Notes: generated by a model from the letters alone, not told the origin. Positions 48,416 to 59,702 are shown, numbered from the stretch's first letter. The stretch: DNA of 64,000 bases from Vibrio sp. ES.051 (GCF_002563795.1 NZ_PDJL01000005.1:310001-374000), one strand, 5' to 3'. Numbers and translations: made by a program.

Positions 48416-48481
48416 ATGACATTGAATCAGCTTAACTGGCTTAGTGTGGGTGTAGTGTTGGCCATGTTCATCCTATTTTGA
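48416..48481 (+). CDS. Candidate 21-residue single-helix membrane peptide
   Basis: The short frame starts MTLNQLNWLSV and continues as a hydrophobic run (GVVLAMFILF) to TGA. The composition is that of one membrane-spanning helix with a polar N-terminal cap, like other bacterial mini-proteins (CydX, YnhF, KdpF type), though I do not recognise this one. Support comes from the promoter-like sequence 24 bases upstream and the hairpin with T-tract 40 bases downstream, which make a self-contained unit. The ribosome-binding site is weak (GCGAGA). It may equally be a chance frame. Confidence 0.35.
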   Translation: MTLNQLNWLSVGVVLAMFILF

Positions 48482-48520
48482 TACCACACCATTCACCTCG
48501 AGAACGCTTTATACTTTTAT

Positions 48521-48570
48521 AGCAGCTTCGCGCGCTATAAGGACAGCGCTGCTTAGGTCGCGTTTTTCTT
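48521..48570 (+). terminator. Hairpin and T-tract upstream of cnoX
   Basis: AGCA and GCGCT on the left pair with AGCGC and TGCT on the right, with a seven-base bulge. The T5 run begins at 48563. The structure is imperfect. It could end the transcript of the tiny frame or of the SDR gene. Confidence 0.4.
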
Positions 48571-48645
48571 TTCTACTGCTTGAATTTCTCATAAATCAAC
48601 TCCATATCTACAATCAACGACAAGACACAAAGCAAGGATACTCTG

Positions 48646-49500
48646 ATGCAATCCCCATTTATCGTTGAGATAACAGAACAGAACTTTCGCGAAACACTTG
48701 AAGGATCAATGAACACCCCTGTTTTGATCCACTTTTGGGCAAATACTCAACCAGAAAGCGTACAGGTACTCCCTGAGTTACAATCTCTGGCTCAACAATA
48801 CAACGGAGCATTTACGCTTGCTTTACTTAACTGTGAAGATCAACCAGCCTTAGCTTCCCAGTTTGGCGTACAAGTACTTCCAACTATCGCTTTATTTGTC
48901 AATGGCCAAGCCGTTGATGGTTTAGGTGGTCCTCAGCCTATTGACGCCATTGCGACTATGTTGCAAAAACACTTACCAAGCCCGGATGAACAACTGCTAA
49001 AGCAGGTTAGCGAGCTTCTTCAGCAAGGTGAACATGCCCAAGCATTGAGTATTATCCATACTCTGCCACAAGAGCTGCAAGAGCGTGGTGATGTAAAATT
49101 AGCCATGGCAGATTGTTTGTTAGAAACCAAACAATTTGATGTTGCCCAAGAGCTATTAGGCTCTATCTCACTTGAATACCAAGATAACTACTACAAGAGC
49201 CTAATCGCAAAGCTCGAACTGCACTTACAGGCCGCGGATAGCCCTGAATTGCAGCGACTGGAGCAAACCTATGCTGCAAATATGGAAAACTTCGCACTCG
49301 CTTGTGAACTTGCCGTACAATATAACCAAGTGGGTCGTGATGAAGAAGCGCTAGATCTACTTTGGAATATTCTTAAAAAAGACTTGGGAGCCCAAGACGG
49401 TGAAGTGAAGAAGACTTTTATGGATATTCTCAGCGCACTAGGTCAAGGCAACGCGTTAGCAAGCAAATATCGCCGTCAGCTATATTCGATTCTGTACTAA
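48646..49500 (+). CDS. cnoX: Thioredoxin-fold co-chaperone CnoX / YbbN
   Basis: A 284-residue protein with an N-terminal thioredoxin-like domain (about 1-110: [43 protein letters not shown] with the cis-proline) and C-terminal TPR-like helices ([47 protein letters not shown]). E. coli CnoX holds unfolded proteins after hypochlorous-acid stress and works with GroEL. Here the usual CxxC position is NTQPES, with no cysteine at all, so it cannot act as a thioredoxin. qmcA and ybbJ follow, as in the E. coli neighbourhood. Confidence 0.92.
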   Translation: MQSPFIVEITEQNFRETLEGSMNTPVLIHFWANTQPESVQVLPELQSLAQQYNGAFTLALLNCEDQPALASQFGVQVLPTIALFVNGQAVDGLGGPQPIDAIATMLQKHLPSPDEQLLKQVSELLQQGEHAQALSIIHTLPQELQERGDVKLAMADCLLETKQFDVAQELLGSISLEYQDNYYKSLIAKLELHLQAADSPELQRLEQTYAANMENFALACELAVQYNQVGRDEEALDLLWNILKKDLGAQDGEVKKTFMDILSALGQGNALASKYRRQLYSILY

Positions 49501-49526
49501 CTTGCTGAAAAGCGAAAACTTCAATT

Positions 49527-49550
49527 AAAGGCCGGATATTCCGGCCTTTG
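49527..49550 (+). terminator. Terminator after cnoX
   Basis: Stem AAAGGCCGGA/TCCGGCCTTT with a short loop. Confidence 0.8.
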
Positions 49551-49656
49551 TGATATAAAAACCCAATAACCTCTTAAGGTTCTCAGAACTTCAATTGTCT
49601 ATTGTCTATAAATAGGTAAAAATGAATCCGACATTATGCACTTAAGGGAATAACTC

Positions 49657-50574
49657 ATGCCTATTGATTCACTGATTACCATCGGTATTTTTGTCGTTCT
49701 TGCCGTTGTCATTCTTGCTTCCGCAATAAAAACCGTTCCTCAAGGAAATAACTGGACAGTGGAACGTTTTGGCCGCTACACCCTTACGCTTAAGCCAGGA
49801 CTAAACTTGATTATTCCATTCATTGATCGAATCGGTCATAAAATCAACATGATGGAACGTGTATTAGATATACCTGCACAAGAGGTAATCAGTAAAGACA
49901 ACGCAAATGTGGTCATTGATGCGGTGTGTTTTGTCCAAGCCGTTGACGCCGCAAAAGCCGCTTATGAGGTTAATGACCTCGAGCATGCGATAAGAAACCT
50001 GACGCTCACGAATATCCGTACCGTATTAGGCTCAATGGAACTGGATGAAATGCTGAGCCAACGCGATATGATCAACTCAAAGCTACTTGTTATCGTCGAC
50101 CAAGCAACAAATCCGTGGGGCGTAAAAGTCACGAGAATTGAAATTAAAGATGTCCAACCACCAGCAGATCTGACTGCAGCGATGAATGCACAAATGAAGG
50201 CAGAGCGTAATAAGCGAGCTGAAATCCTTGAAGCTGAAGGGGTTCGCCAAGCGGAGATCCTAAAAGCAGAAGGTCATAAACAATCGGATATTCTGAAAGC
50301 AGAAGGGGAGAAGCAGTCTGCGATTCTCCATGCTGAAGCTCGTGAACGTGCAGCGCAAGCAGAAGCGAAAGCCACTTATATGGTCTCAGAAGCGATTGCA
50401 AAAGGTGACATGCAAGCCGTAAATTACTTTATCGCACAAGGTTATACCGAAGCGATCAAGAGTATCGGTCAAGCTGAAAATGGTAAGATCATCATGTTAC
50501 CGTTAGAAGCAACTGGACTAATGGGATCGGTTGCTGGTATTGCTGAGATGTTTAAACCACAAAATAAAGAATAG
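49657..50574 (+). CDS. qmcA: SPFH/Band-7 membrane protease-modulator-like protein QmcA
   Basis: A 305-residue stomatin-like protein. It has an N-terminal membrane helix ([16 protein letters not shown], about 8-23) and an SPFH domain ([33 protein letters not shown]). Heptad-like repeats of AEG ([18 protein letters not shown] and following, about 190-235) form a coiled coil, and a conserved end ([27 protein letters not shown]) follows. In E. coli QmcA is linked functionally to the FtsH-HflKC complex. ybbJ starts three bases after its stop. Confidence 0.94.
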   Translation: MPIDSLITIGIFVVLAVVILASAIKTVPQGNNWTVERFGRYTLTLKPGLNLIIPFIDRIGHKINMMERVLDIPAQEVISKDNANVVIDAVCFVQAVDAAKAAYEVNDLEHAIRNLTLTNIRTVLGSMELDEMLSQRDMINSKLLVIVDQATNPWGVKVTRIEIKDVQPPADLTAAMNAQMKAERNKRAEILEAEGVRQAEILKAEGHKQSDILKAEGEKQSAILHAEARERAAQAEAKATYMVSEAIAKGDMQAVNYFIAQGYTEAIKSIGQAENGKIIMLPLEATGLMGSVAGIAEMFKPQNKE

Positions 50575-50577
50575 CTT

Positions 50578-51039
50578 ATGAACTTTTTTAGTTTACTGGA
50601 AGGTGTCTCTTTCTGGCATTGGCTAGCATTCGGTTTTGCCCTTCTGGCTGTAGAGTTGCTCGGCACGGCAGGTTACTTTCTTTGGCTCGGTCTCTCAGCC
50701 CTTATTGTCGGGGCTCTGCTTACCGTTCTTCCTATGAGTTGGCAATTGCAATGGCTATGTTTTGCCACTTTCAGCCTAATCACAACTTGGCTATGGTGGC
50801 GTCGACAATGGTCAAAAGACAAACAAGAAGATCAAGAGCGAGACTTAAACCAAAAATATAAGCAGCTCATAGGGCGTACTATCACCATAGAAGAAGACTT
50901 TAATATCGGACTCAATCGAATTCAGGTTGCCGATACCACTTGGTCTGCACAATCGGAGCGAGCACTTCCAGCAGGCACACGCGTAAAAATCACTGCTGTA
51001 GATGGCATAATTTTAATAATTGAACCAGAGTCTGATTAA
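50578..51039 (+). CDS. ybbJ: NfeD-family membrane protein YbbJ
   Basis: A 153-residue partner of the SPFH protein. It has hydrophobic helices in the first half (WHWLAFGFALLAVELLG, LSALIVGALLTVL, LQWLCFATFSLITTWLWW), a charged linker, and a C-terminal OB-fold (LIGRTITIEEDFNIGLNRIQVADTTWSA, AGTRVKITAVDGIILIIEPE). QmcA-YbbJ pairs are conserved as two-gene operons. A weak hairpin without a T-tract (51053-51075) follows. Confidence 0.93.
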   Translation: MNFFSLLEGVSFWHWLAFGFALLAVELLGTAGYFLWLGLSALIVGALLTVLPMSWQLQWLCFATFSLITTWLWWRRQWSKDKQEDQERDLNQKYKQLIGRTITIEEDFNIGLNRIQVADTTWSAQSERALPAGTRVKITAVDGIILIIEPESD

Positions 51040-51391
51040 ATTATGCAAAAATAATGGAGCGAACTCGGCTCCATTGCTACTTATCTAAACAACCTCTTTA
51101 ATTTCATTGCTTTATTTAAAATCCAACAATAATTAAGTAACATAATATTATTAATATCCTCTCCTTAAATATCAATAATCTCTTTATCTAAATATCATAA
51201 TCAATAAGATAGAAACGTATTGAACTAAAAAATACTTTCTAATTTAATTTTAAAAAATAAAATACTATTGAATTATTTTTTGATCTTTTTAAGTCCCTAT
51301 ACATACTTAATACATGGCATTTAAATAAATTAAATGCTTATATTTTTAGGACATTATATTTTTTAGGTAACAGGTAAGTGGAGGAACAAAA
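51040..51391. other. Very AT-rich region upstream of the small secreted peptide gene
   Basis: About 350 bases, strikingly AT-rich from 51110 to 51360 compared with its neighbours. A hairpin AATGGAGC/GCTCCATT lies at 51053-51075 just after ybbJ. A TTGATC and several TA-rich blocks give possible promoter elements, none convincing. The base composition is that of H-NS-bound DNA or a long leader. Confidence 0.5.
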
Positions 51392-51565
51392 ATGAAAGTT
51401 TTTCTTTTAGCGACTTTAGCGTCTGTATTAGCTTTCAGCGCTACGGCTCAAATGGCCGGTTCTCAAGGTGCTGGTACAGGTAATAATGTTGAATGCGTTT
51501 ATCCTGATGGTTCGGTAATGTATGTGCCAATTGGTTATTGTAAATTAGTTGGTGGGAAACACTAG
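51392..51565 (+). CDS. Small secreted two-cysteine protein, 57 residues
   Basis: An ATG nine bases after a strong GGAGG site opens a 57-codon frame. It has an evident signal peptide (MKVFLLATLASVLAFSATAQ, cleavage probably after ATA or TAQ) and a mature part of about 37 residues. The mature part is glycine-rich (MAGSQGAGTGNN), then VECVYPDGSVMYVPIGYCKL with two cysteines 15 residues apart that could form a disulfide. A perfect-palindrome terminator follows. I do not recognise the family and no function can be assigned. Signal peptide, ribosome-binding site and terminator together make a real gene likely. Confidence 0.75.
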   Translation: MKVFLLATLASVLAFSATAQMAGSQGAGTGNNVECVYPDGSVMYVPIGYCKLVGGKH

Positions 51566-51611
51566 CAACATCGTTGGTATTGCCTAACATAACATCATCA
51601 ATTTAATATAG

Positions 51612-51635
51612 AACCAGTGAGCATGCTCACTGGTT
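51612..51635. terminator. Bidirectional terminator between the small peptide gene and the DUF2057 gene
   Basis: A perfect 24-base palindrome, arms AACCAGTGAGCA and TGCTCACTGGTT, followed by TTAATT. Confidence 0.8.
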
Positions 51636-51652
51636 TAATTATTAATGACGAG

Positions 51653-52357
51653 CTACTGCATTATCGCCCACCTAAGAAACTCTTTTTTTTCTGTTGGCGA
51701 CAAACTCTTAAATTGTCCTTTCAAGCTTTCTACTTGTATAGTTTCGCGCAAAGATATGGTCACTTTTTCAGGGTTGTTATCACGTTTTTTTTCCGTAACG
51801 ACAATTGAAGCCTCATCTTTTGTATTTGAAATCTCTGCTTCGGAGCTGTTAGAACTAGCTACAGACTCCTTCCCTTTGAATGAAAATGTGTAATCGTTGT
51901 CCATGTTGTAAGCAGCAAGTTCCTCTGCGTAATCTCGCACTAACCCTTTTCCTCGTTGCAAGATCCCTGAGTGTACTTCCACTGCTTCTCCGGCTTTATT
52001 TAGAATATTCAGCGTTGGATTTTTTTCAAAGTCACCCACTTCCTGCACGGAGTTAATATGCTTGCCCGGCTCAATAATCACTGTGGTATCTGATGCGTCC
52101 AAAGTAACAGCGACAGGCTCTGACTTGAATTTTGTGTATACGCCATTCTTTCTGATCAGCTTTGAGACTCTCACTACCAGTTGGTTGGCCCCATTAGGCA
52201 ATTCAACTTGGGTCATCTGAGAAACAAGCGAACTCACTTCTTCACCGTTCACCAGTAACGGCTCAATCGCCACATCGAATTCAACGTTCACAGCAGCAAA
52301 AGAACTAAATGATGCCATCATCGCTGTTATCGCAATTGTTTTTTTCAATAATTTCAC
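51653..52357 (-). CDS. DUF2057 family secreted protein
   Basis: A 234-residue exported protein with a signal peptide (MKLLKKTIAITAMMASFSSFA). The DUF2057 (YccT/CsgI-like) domain covers about 22-170: VNVEFDVAIEPLLVNGEEV, VELPNGANQLVVRVSKLI. A polar linker and a C-terminal helix (SLSPTEKKEFLRWAIMQ) follow. The E. coli relative YccT (CsgI) has been described as a periplasmic inhibitor of curli formation; that role cannot be carried over here. The start is GTG with a GAGGA site. It lies 75 bases downstream of the porin gene on the same strand, beyond a terminator hairpin. Confidence 0.85.
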   Translation of the reverse strand: MKLLKKTIAITAMMASFSSFAAVNVEFDVAIEPLLVNGEEVSSLVSQMTQVELPNGANQLVVRVSKLIRKNGVYTKFKSEPVAVTLDASDTTVIIEPGKHINSVQEVGDFEKNPTLNILNKAGEAVEVHSGILQRGKGLVRDYAEELAAYNMDNDYTFSFKGKESVASSNSSEAEISNTKDEASIVVTEKKRDNNPEKVTISLRETIQVESLKGQFKSLSPTEKKEFLRWAIMQ

Positions 52358-52378
52358 TATTTAATCCTCTTTAAGAAA

Positions 52379-52402
52379 ATGCGAGCACCAAAGGTGCTCG
52401 CA
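52379..52402 (-). terminator. Terminator after the porin gene
   Basis: Stem TGCGAGCACC/GGTGCTCGCA with an AAA loop is followed on the minus strand by TTTTCTT. Confidence 0.85.
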
Positions 52403-52431
52403 TTATAATAGAAAGGTCATAAAAACCTAGC

Positions 52432-53433
52432 TTAGAAGTAGTACTCAGCACCGATGAGTAGACGAGTATTATCGGCAGAGTCATCATCAGCATTGAAGTC
52501 GTAGCTGCGTACGTCCACGTAAAGGTAAGTGCTTGGTAGCAAGTAACCTAGACGAGCAGTAATCGCTTGGTCATCAGTATCTTTTGTGCCATCAGCTTCA
52601 TCAGTTGATGCGTAACCTAATTTCGCTAGGAATTTATCAGTAAACATATACTGCGCAGTTGCTGAAATCGCGTTTTGATCATTACCATCATACTCCATCA
52701 TTTTGTATGCAGCAGATAGTGTTAACTTATCGAGGTACAGGTTACCACCGACGATGGCATAAGAGTGATCGGCAAACGATTTATCTTCTGCTTCACCGCG
52801 GTTGTAGTAACCAGCATGTAAACCAAACATATCTTGCGTGAAGTAAACCGCACCTGACAAGATAATGTCAGACGTTGAGCTTTCCATACCAGAAGCTGTC
52901 ACATTAACTTTTACTGGACCCATCGCAGCAGATTCAAAGCGAATCATGTTATCTGCACGGTCTTGGAAGCCTGCCCCCAAGTCGTTATTCCAGTCGAACA
53001 CGTTACCCAGACCTGGGTTTGAGTGTGGCCAGTCAACGATGTCGTAAGCGGCGTGCGTCATACGACCAATTTTTAGATTACCCGCATCAAAACCTAGACC
53101 AATAAAGGTGTCACGACCACCTAAAATACCACGGTCTGAAGCCCAAGATGAATCGTCATGAGATGCCCAACCAGATTCGATTTGCCACAAGAAATCAGCG
53201 CCAAAGTCTTCATAAACGTGTTTACCTTTAAAGCCGATTTTTGATTCAATACCAACGGTATTTGTTGAATCTTTACCATCAGCATCGTTTGTAATAAACA
53301 TGTTGTAGGCAGCCGCTGTGCCGTAAATTTCAAAGTTCTCACCAGCAAGTTGAACTGCTGCGTTTGCCGACCCTGCAGCAGCTACACTAGCAATAGCTGC
53401 ACCTAAAAGAGTACGTTTGATCATTTTGTCCAT
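52432..53433 (-). CDS. Outer-membrane porin, probable chitoporin-type
   Basis: A 333-residue Gram-negative trimeric-type porin. The signal peptide is MDKMIKRTLLGAAIASVAAAGSANA. Alternating-residue beta strands begin with AVQLAGENFEIYGTAAAYNMF, and the C-terminus RLLIGAEYYF ends in the aromatic residue needed for BAM recognition. By position next to ligA and general appearance it corresponds to the V. cholerae porin named as chitoporin; my recall of that locus is the only basis for substrate. I use the ATG at 53433, seven bases after AGGAG; a longer frame would put the signal peptide inside the protein. Confidence 0.85.
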   Translation of the reverse strand: MDKMIKRTLLGAAIASVAAAGSANAAVQLAGENFEIYGTAAAYNMFITNDADGKDSTNTVGIESKIGFKGKHVYEDFGADFLWQIESGWASHDDSSWASDRGILGGRDTFIGLGFDAGNLKIGRMTHAAYDIVDWPHSNPGLGNVFDWNNDLGAGFQDRADNMIRFESAAMGPVKVNVTASGMESSTSDIILSGAVYFTQDMFGLHAGYYNRGEAEDKSFADHSYAIVGGNLYLDKLTLSAAYKMMEYDGNDQNAISATAQYMFTDKFLAKLGYASTDEADGTKDTDDQAITARLGYLLPSTYLYVDVRSYDFNADDDSADNTRLLIGAEYYF

Positions 53434-53879
53434 GGAAAAACTCCTAAAAATGGATATAGCTGTAATTTCTATCTCGCCTTTAGTTGGCCGCCGAAGGAGA
53501 GAAGTCAATTCCTAAACAAACCTCATTATTATTAATTCGGTTCTTTTTTGTTACTGCATACACAATGTGTACCCACGAGCACAAGACTAACTTCGCACCT
53601 AAAAAAAACCAAATGGAACTTATTTTTTTTCTAAAAAAATATGAGCCACACCAAAGTTCCATCTAAGTTGTTGATCCAGATCTTACTTTTAACAATGTTA
53701 CCTAGCAGTTATATAAACCTATCAATATCAAAACGTTACCTTTAAACGCACAAACTATAGATGAAGCAAGTCGCAAAATAGAAGATAAAACCCTTTGAAT
53801 AACTCAAGGATAGGTTTTGATCATTGAAATGATTAAAACTCTAAGATAGATGGAAAAAAACGACTTAATTATGCGCAAG
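53434..53879. promoter_or_regulatory. Upstream region of the porin gene
   Basis: A gap of just over 500 bases (including the ligA terminator) holds the porin control region and no gene. Visible structure: a run of A/T-rich tracts at 53610-53645 and a 24-base near-perfect palindrome at 53815-53838. The long upstream region suggests complex regulation. Confidence 0.5.
53815..53838. promoter_or_regulatory. 24-base near-perfect palindrome upstream of the porin gene
   Basis: TTTTGATCATT, two bases, AATGATTAAAA; ten of eleven positions are symmetric. It is a candidate repressor operator about 380 bases upstream of the porin start, in the interval shared with the end of ligA. The binding protein is unknown. 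Confidence 0.45.
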
Positions 53880-53914
53880 AAAAAGCCCCACAGGCATACC
53901 TTGTGGGGCTTTTA
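53880..53914 (-). terminator. Terminator after ligA
   Basis: Stem AAAAGCCCCACA(A)GG-type, arms AAAAGCCCCAC and GTGGGGCTTTT, 28 bases past the ligA stop. Confidence 0.88.
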
Positions 53915-53941
53915 GTTATTTTTTACTTTTTTTGATATGGA

Positions 53942-56038
<2,097 letters not shown>

Positions 56039-56044
56039 TTAAGA

Positions 56045-57004
56045 TTATGCGTTAGCGGCATTAAACTCAACTATTTGACGTCGATAAGACGCTAAACGAT
56101 CGGGCGTCATTAAGTTGCGCTGGTCATCAAGTACGTTACCACCTAAGTCATCAGCAATTTGCTGCGCTGTTCGGAGCATTAAGTTGAAGTTCTGTTCAGC
56201 CTCGCCATAACAAGGCAATGTCATGAAGAATGAAATACCCTTCGTTGTAAACTCAGCAGGATCAGCATGCTCAAACGTACCAGGGTGCATCATATTAGCA
56301 ACGCTAAATAGCACTTTGCCGTTGCCAGATAGGTCAACATGTCGATGGAAGATATTCATCTCACCATAAATTAGGCCATTTTGCTGCATACTTTCAAATA
56401 GGTCTGTGCCGACAAATGGCTCTTCACCGGCACAATGAACGTTCAATACAATCACTTGCATTTCAGGTTCTGGCTTTGACTCTTGTTGAGGTTCTGCCAC
56501 ATCAGGTTCTCTAGCCGCTTCTGTTTTTTGTTCTTGATCCGCTATATCAAACGCTGATGGAATCGTCTCTTCCTTCACATGTTGTGGCTGAGATGGTTCT
56601 TCAACCAATGGGGCTTGAGTAACAGACTCGACTTCCTCTTCATTATCTTTGGTAGCGACAAAAGGAGGGATATCTTCTGGTTCTCGCTTTGAGGGTTTTA
56701 CTTCTGGTATACCGTCAAACAAAGGGTCGGACTCGAACTTATTGTCGAACGCGTTCTCCCCCCAAAAATCCGGTTCTTTGCGATCTTTACGAATGATCTC
56801 AAAGTCATCCTCAGGAGCCGAAGCAAAGTTTCGTGCTTTATCGGCAACGTCGTTTTTGTCTCCTTGATCAACATCCAGCTTACCAAGCGGCTTGTTACCA
56901 AATTTTGCTTTGCCTTCTTTTTTACTGCTCCATAAACCATGAAACAGTAATGCCGCGATGGCTAATGCGCCAACAACAATGAGTACGAATCGCAATTCCT
57001 GCAT
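56045..57004 (-). CDS. zipA: Cell division protein ZipA
   Basis: ZipA tethers FtsZ to the inner membrane during septation. The 319-residue protein has an N-terminal membrane anchor ([22 protein letters not shown], about 4-25), then a basic segment. A long acidic, Pro/Gln/Glu-rich linker covers about 60-185. The C-terminal FtsZ-binding domain ([55 protein letters not shown]) follows. It is the first gene of zipA-ligA and is divergent from cysZ, the same layout as in E. coli. Confidence 0.96.
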   Translation of the reverse strand: MQELRFVLIVVGALAIAALLFHGLWSSKKEGKAKFGNKPLGKLDVDQGDKNDVADKARNFASAPEDDFEIIRKDRKEPDFWGENAFDNKFESDPLFDGIPEVKPSKREPEDIPPFVATKDNEEEVESVTQAPLVEEPSQPQHVKEETIPSAFDIADQEQKTEAAREPDVAEPQQESKPEPEMQVIVLNVHCAGEEPFVGTDLFESMQQNGLIYGEMNIFHRHVDLSGNGKVLFSVANMMHPGTFEHADPAEFTTKGISFFMTLPCYGEAEQNFNLMLRTAQQIADDLGGNVLDDQRNLMTPDRLASYRRQIVEFNAANA

Positions 57005-57254
57005 TATTTACTCTCAATATACTTGTTTTTACTACTCGTAGTTCTTGAGCAGCAACCCAAGTGCAAAAAATCTGAATGATGCGTTTACTTTACCAAAACT
57101 ATATGTAGATTTAGAACAACTTAATGCAAGAAGTTCCATTTTTTGTTGTGATTCTTGCCACGATTCCACTTAACAGCACCTCATTTGTCAGGACATTGAA
57201 AGAAAAATCCTCACAGGTACAATGAGTTGCCATTCACACGAAGCAAATAAAGAC

Positions 57255-57998
57255 ATGAAGCTAAATAATCAACAAAGAACCGGGTTTGGTTACTTCCTAT
57301 ACGGAATACAATTAGCACTTGCCCCCAAGATAAGACGCTTTGTCGTGTTACCTTTACTTGCAAATATTTTGCTCGTGGGTGGTGCGCTCTTCTATCTGTT
57401 TTCAAACCTTAACATTTGGATTGAAGACTGGATTGGACAACTACCCGATTTTTTATCTTGGCTGACCTATATTCTATGGCCTTTACTCGCCTTGACCATC
57501 CTTGCCACCTTTTCCTATTTCTTCAGCACACTCGCTAACTTCATCGCCGCACCGTTTAATGGTCTATTGGCAGAAAAAGTGGAAGAGAGCCTGACAGGGG
57601 AAAAAGTGAATGATGATGGTTTCACCGCAGTCATTAAAGATGTTCCTCGTGTTTTAAGTCGAGAATGGAGAAAGCTGCTGTACGTACTGCCTAAAGCGAT
57701 TGGCTTGTTCTTGCTATTACTCATCCCAGCTCTGGGACAAACGGTCGGCCCATTTTTGTGGTTTATTTTCACGGCTTGGATGTTAGCGATTCAGTACTGC
57801 GACTATCCATTTGATAACCACAAAATCTCATTCAATGACATGCGTTACAAATTGAAACAAAAGCAAGGTAAAGCATATAGCTTTGGTGTGTTGGTATCCG
57901 TTTTTACAACGATTCCAATATTGAACCTTATCGTGATGCCCGTAGCAATATGCGGTGCAACCGCAATGTGGGTAGCGGAATTTAAGCACCAGCGATAA
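57255..57998 (+). CDS. cysZ: Sulfate transporter CysZ
   Basis: CysZ is a membrane protein that brings sulfate into the cell for cysteine synthesis. It has 247 residues from the ATG at 57255. Family segments are GFGYFLYGIQLALAPKIRRFVVLPLLANILL, FISAPFNGLLAEKVEE-like FIAAPFNGLLAEKVEESLTG, and YCDYPFDNHKISFNDMRYKLK. An ATG at 57222 would add 11 residues; I prefer the inner start because it leaves nine residues before GFGYF, near the E. coli distance. Neither has a strong ribosome-binding site. cysK follows by 164 bases. Confidence 0.93.
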   Translation: MKLNNQQRTGFGYFLYGIQLALAPKIRRFVVLPLLANILLVGGALFYLFSNLNIWIEDWIGQLPDFLSWLTYILWPLLALTILATFSYFFSTLANFIAAPFNGLLAEKVEESLTGEKVNDDGFTAVIKDVPRVLSREWRKLLYVLPKAIGLFLLLLIPALGQTVGPFLWFIFTAWMLAIQYCDYPFDNHKISFNDMRYKLKQKQGKAYSFGVLVSVFTTIPILNLIVMPVAICGATAMWVAEFKHQR

Positions 57999-58162
57999 CC
58001 TACTAGTGATTACGCAAAGGGATCAGCGCAAGCTTTTCCCTTTTCTTTTATCGAGATCTGGGTCAACCTAATAAGATATAACTTTTTAATCCTTTTCCCT
58101 TTTTTTCATACCGCATATTCTTCTATCCATATTCACACAACGTGTAATGAAGGAACATAACT

Positions 58163-59131
58163 ATGAGCAAAATCTACGAAGATAACTCTCTTACTATTGG
58201 TAACACACCTATCGTTCGCCTAAACAAAGTGAGCAAAGGTAAAGTTCTCGCGAAAATTGAAGCGCGTAACCCTAGCTTTAGTGTTAAGTGCCGTATCGGT
58301 GCAAACATGATTTGGGAAGCAGAGAAAGCGGGCCTTCTTAAGCCAGGTGTAGAGCTTGTAGAGCCTACCAGTGGTAACACAGGTGTGGCATTAGCGTTCG
58401 TAGCGGCCGCTCGCGGTTACAAGCTGACCTTGACCATGCCTGAATCAATGAGTCTAGAGCGTCGTAAGTTACTTAAAGCACTAGGTGCTAACCTTGAACT
58501 GACTGAAGCAGCGAAAGGCATGAAAGGCGCGATTGCTAAAGCGGAAGAAATTGTCGCTAGCAACCCTAAGAAGTACCTACTTCTTCAGCAATTTGACAAC
58601 CCTGCTAACCCAGAAATTCACGAAAAGACAACGGGCCCTGAGATTTGGGCAGCGACAGACGGTGAAATCGACGTATTCGTTGCTGGTGTCGGTACGGGCG
58701 GTACTATCACAGGTACAAGCCGTTACATCAAAGGTGAAAAAGGCAAAGCCATCACTTCTGTCGCAGTTGAGCCAGCAGAGTCTCCAGTGATTGCACAAGC
58801 ACTTGCTGGCGAAGAAATCCAACCTGCTCCGCACAAAATCCAAGGTATCGGCGCTGGTTTCATTCCAGGTAACCTCGATTTAGACATTATTGACCGCGTT
58901 GAACAAGTCACCTCAGAAGAAGCGATTGAGATGGCTCGACGCCTAATGGAAGAAGAAGGTATCCTAGCCGGCATCTCATCAGGTGCGGCTGTTGTTGCAG
59001 CCAACCGACTTGCAGAACTCCCTGAATTTGAAGGGAAAACCATTGTTACAATTCTGCCAAGTTCAGGGGAACGTTACCTCAGTACAGCACTATTTGCAGG
59101 TATCTTTACCGAAAAAGAGAACCAACAATAA
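58163..59131 (+). CDS. cysK: Cysteine synthase A (O-acetylserine sulfhydrylase)
   Basis: CysK makes cysteine from O-acetylserine and sulfide. It has 322 residues with PLP lysine K42 in [14 protein letters not shown], the substrate loop [13 protein letters not shown], and the phosphate-binding [16 protein letters not shown]. It belongs with cysZ in sulfur assimilation. An AAGGA site is upstream and a strong terminator downstream, separating it from the PTS genes. Confidence 0.97.
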   Translation: MSKIYEDNSLTIGNTPIVRLNKVSKGKVLAKIEARNPSFSVKCRIGANMIWEAEKAGLLKPGVELVEPTSGNTGVALAFVAAARGYKLTLTMPESMSLERRKLLKALGANLELTEAAKGMKGAIAKAEEIVASNPKKYLLLQQFDNPANPEIHEKTTGPEIWAATDGEIDVFVAGVGTGGTITGTSRYIKGEKGKAITSVAVEPAESPVIAQALAGEEIQPAPHKIQGIGAGFIPGNLDLDIIDRVEQVTSEEAIEMARRLMEEEGILAGISSGAAVVAANRLAELPEFEGKTIVTILPSSGERYLSTALFAGIFTEKENQQ

Positions 59132-59157
59132 TATGTGTCCAAATCAATTTTTCGTTT

Positions 59158-59184
59158 AAAAAAGCCCCTGAACGGGGCTTTTTT
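59158..59184 (+). terminator. Terminator after cysK
   Basis: Stem AAAAAGCCCC/GGGGCTTTTT with a TGAAC loop region, followed by T. Confidence 0.92.
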
Positions 59185-59427
59185 GTTGATCCCTGCCCAA
59201 CCTTTGGTAATATCAGGGTGTTTTATTTTTAGCTTCAAAATAAAGAAGCGAAACAAAAAAAGTTTTAAAGTAATGGCGCTAGCTAACAGTTGCGTTGTTA
59301 CCAAACTTTTGACTAGTATCAGAACTGACTCGCTTTGAACTCTCCCGTGCTAGCGCACAAGATATAAAGCAGTTAAGCTAAATCTAGTCACTACTAACAA
59401 AAAAATACATTTATTGGGGTATATCAC

Positions 59428-59685
59428 ATGTACGAGAAGCAAGTAGAAATCACAGCAGAAAACGGTCTTCATACTCGTCCAGCTGCACAGTTTGTTAAAG
59501 AAGCAAAAGCATTCGACGCAGACATCACTGTGACTTCTAATGGTAAAAATGCTAGCGCGAAGAGCCTATTCAAACTACAAACATTAGGCCTAGTAAAAGG
59601 GACTCAAGTCACTATTTCTGCTGAGGGCCCACAAGCTCAGCAAGCCGTTGATCACCTAGTTGCTCTAATGGACCAACTACACTAA
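59428..59685 (+). CDS. ptsH: PTS phosphocarrier HPr
   Basis: HPr relays phosphate from Enzyme I to the sugar-specific IIA proteins. It has 85 residues, the E. coli length. The phospho-histidine is H15 in [14 protein letters not shown], and [17 protein letters not shown] contains Ser46. It is the first gene of ptsH-ptsI-crr, with 296 bases of upstream non-coding sequence for its promoters. A strong hairpin follows in the gap to ptsI. Confidence 0.98.
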   Translation: MYEKQVEITAENGLHTRPAAQFVKEAKAFDADITVTSNGKNASAKSLFKLQTLGLVKGTQVTISAEGPQAQQAVDHLVALMDQLH

Positions 59686-59702
59686 CTCGGTCTCCTATTT
59701 CA

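Larger units (their letters stand above)
48231..48645. other. Gene-poor interval holding a candidate tiny gene
   Basis: 415 bases between the SDR gene and cnoX. Contents are an inverted pair ATAATG/CATTAT at 48258-48275, a promoter-like TTGACT-18-CATTAT at 48362-48391, a 21-codon open frame (48416-48481), a hairpin with T-tract (48521-48570), and an AAGGA site before cnoX. Confidence 0.5.
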
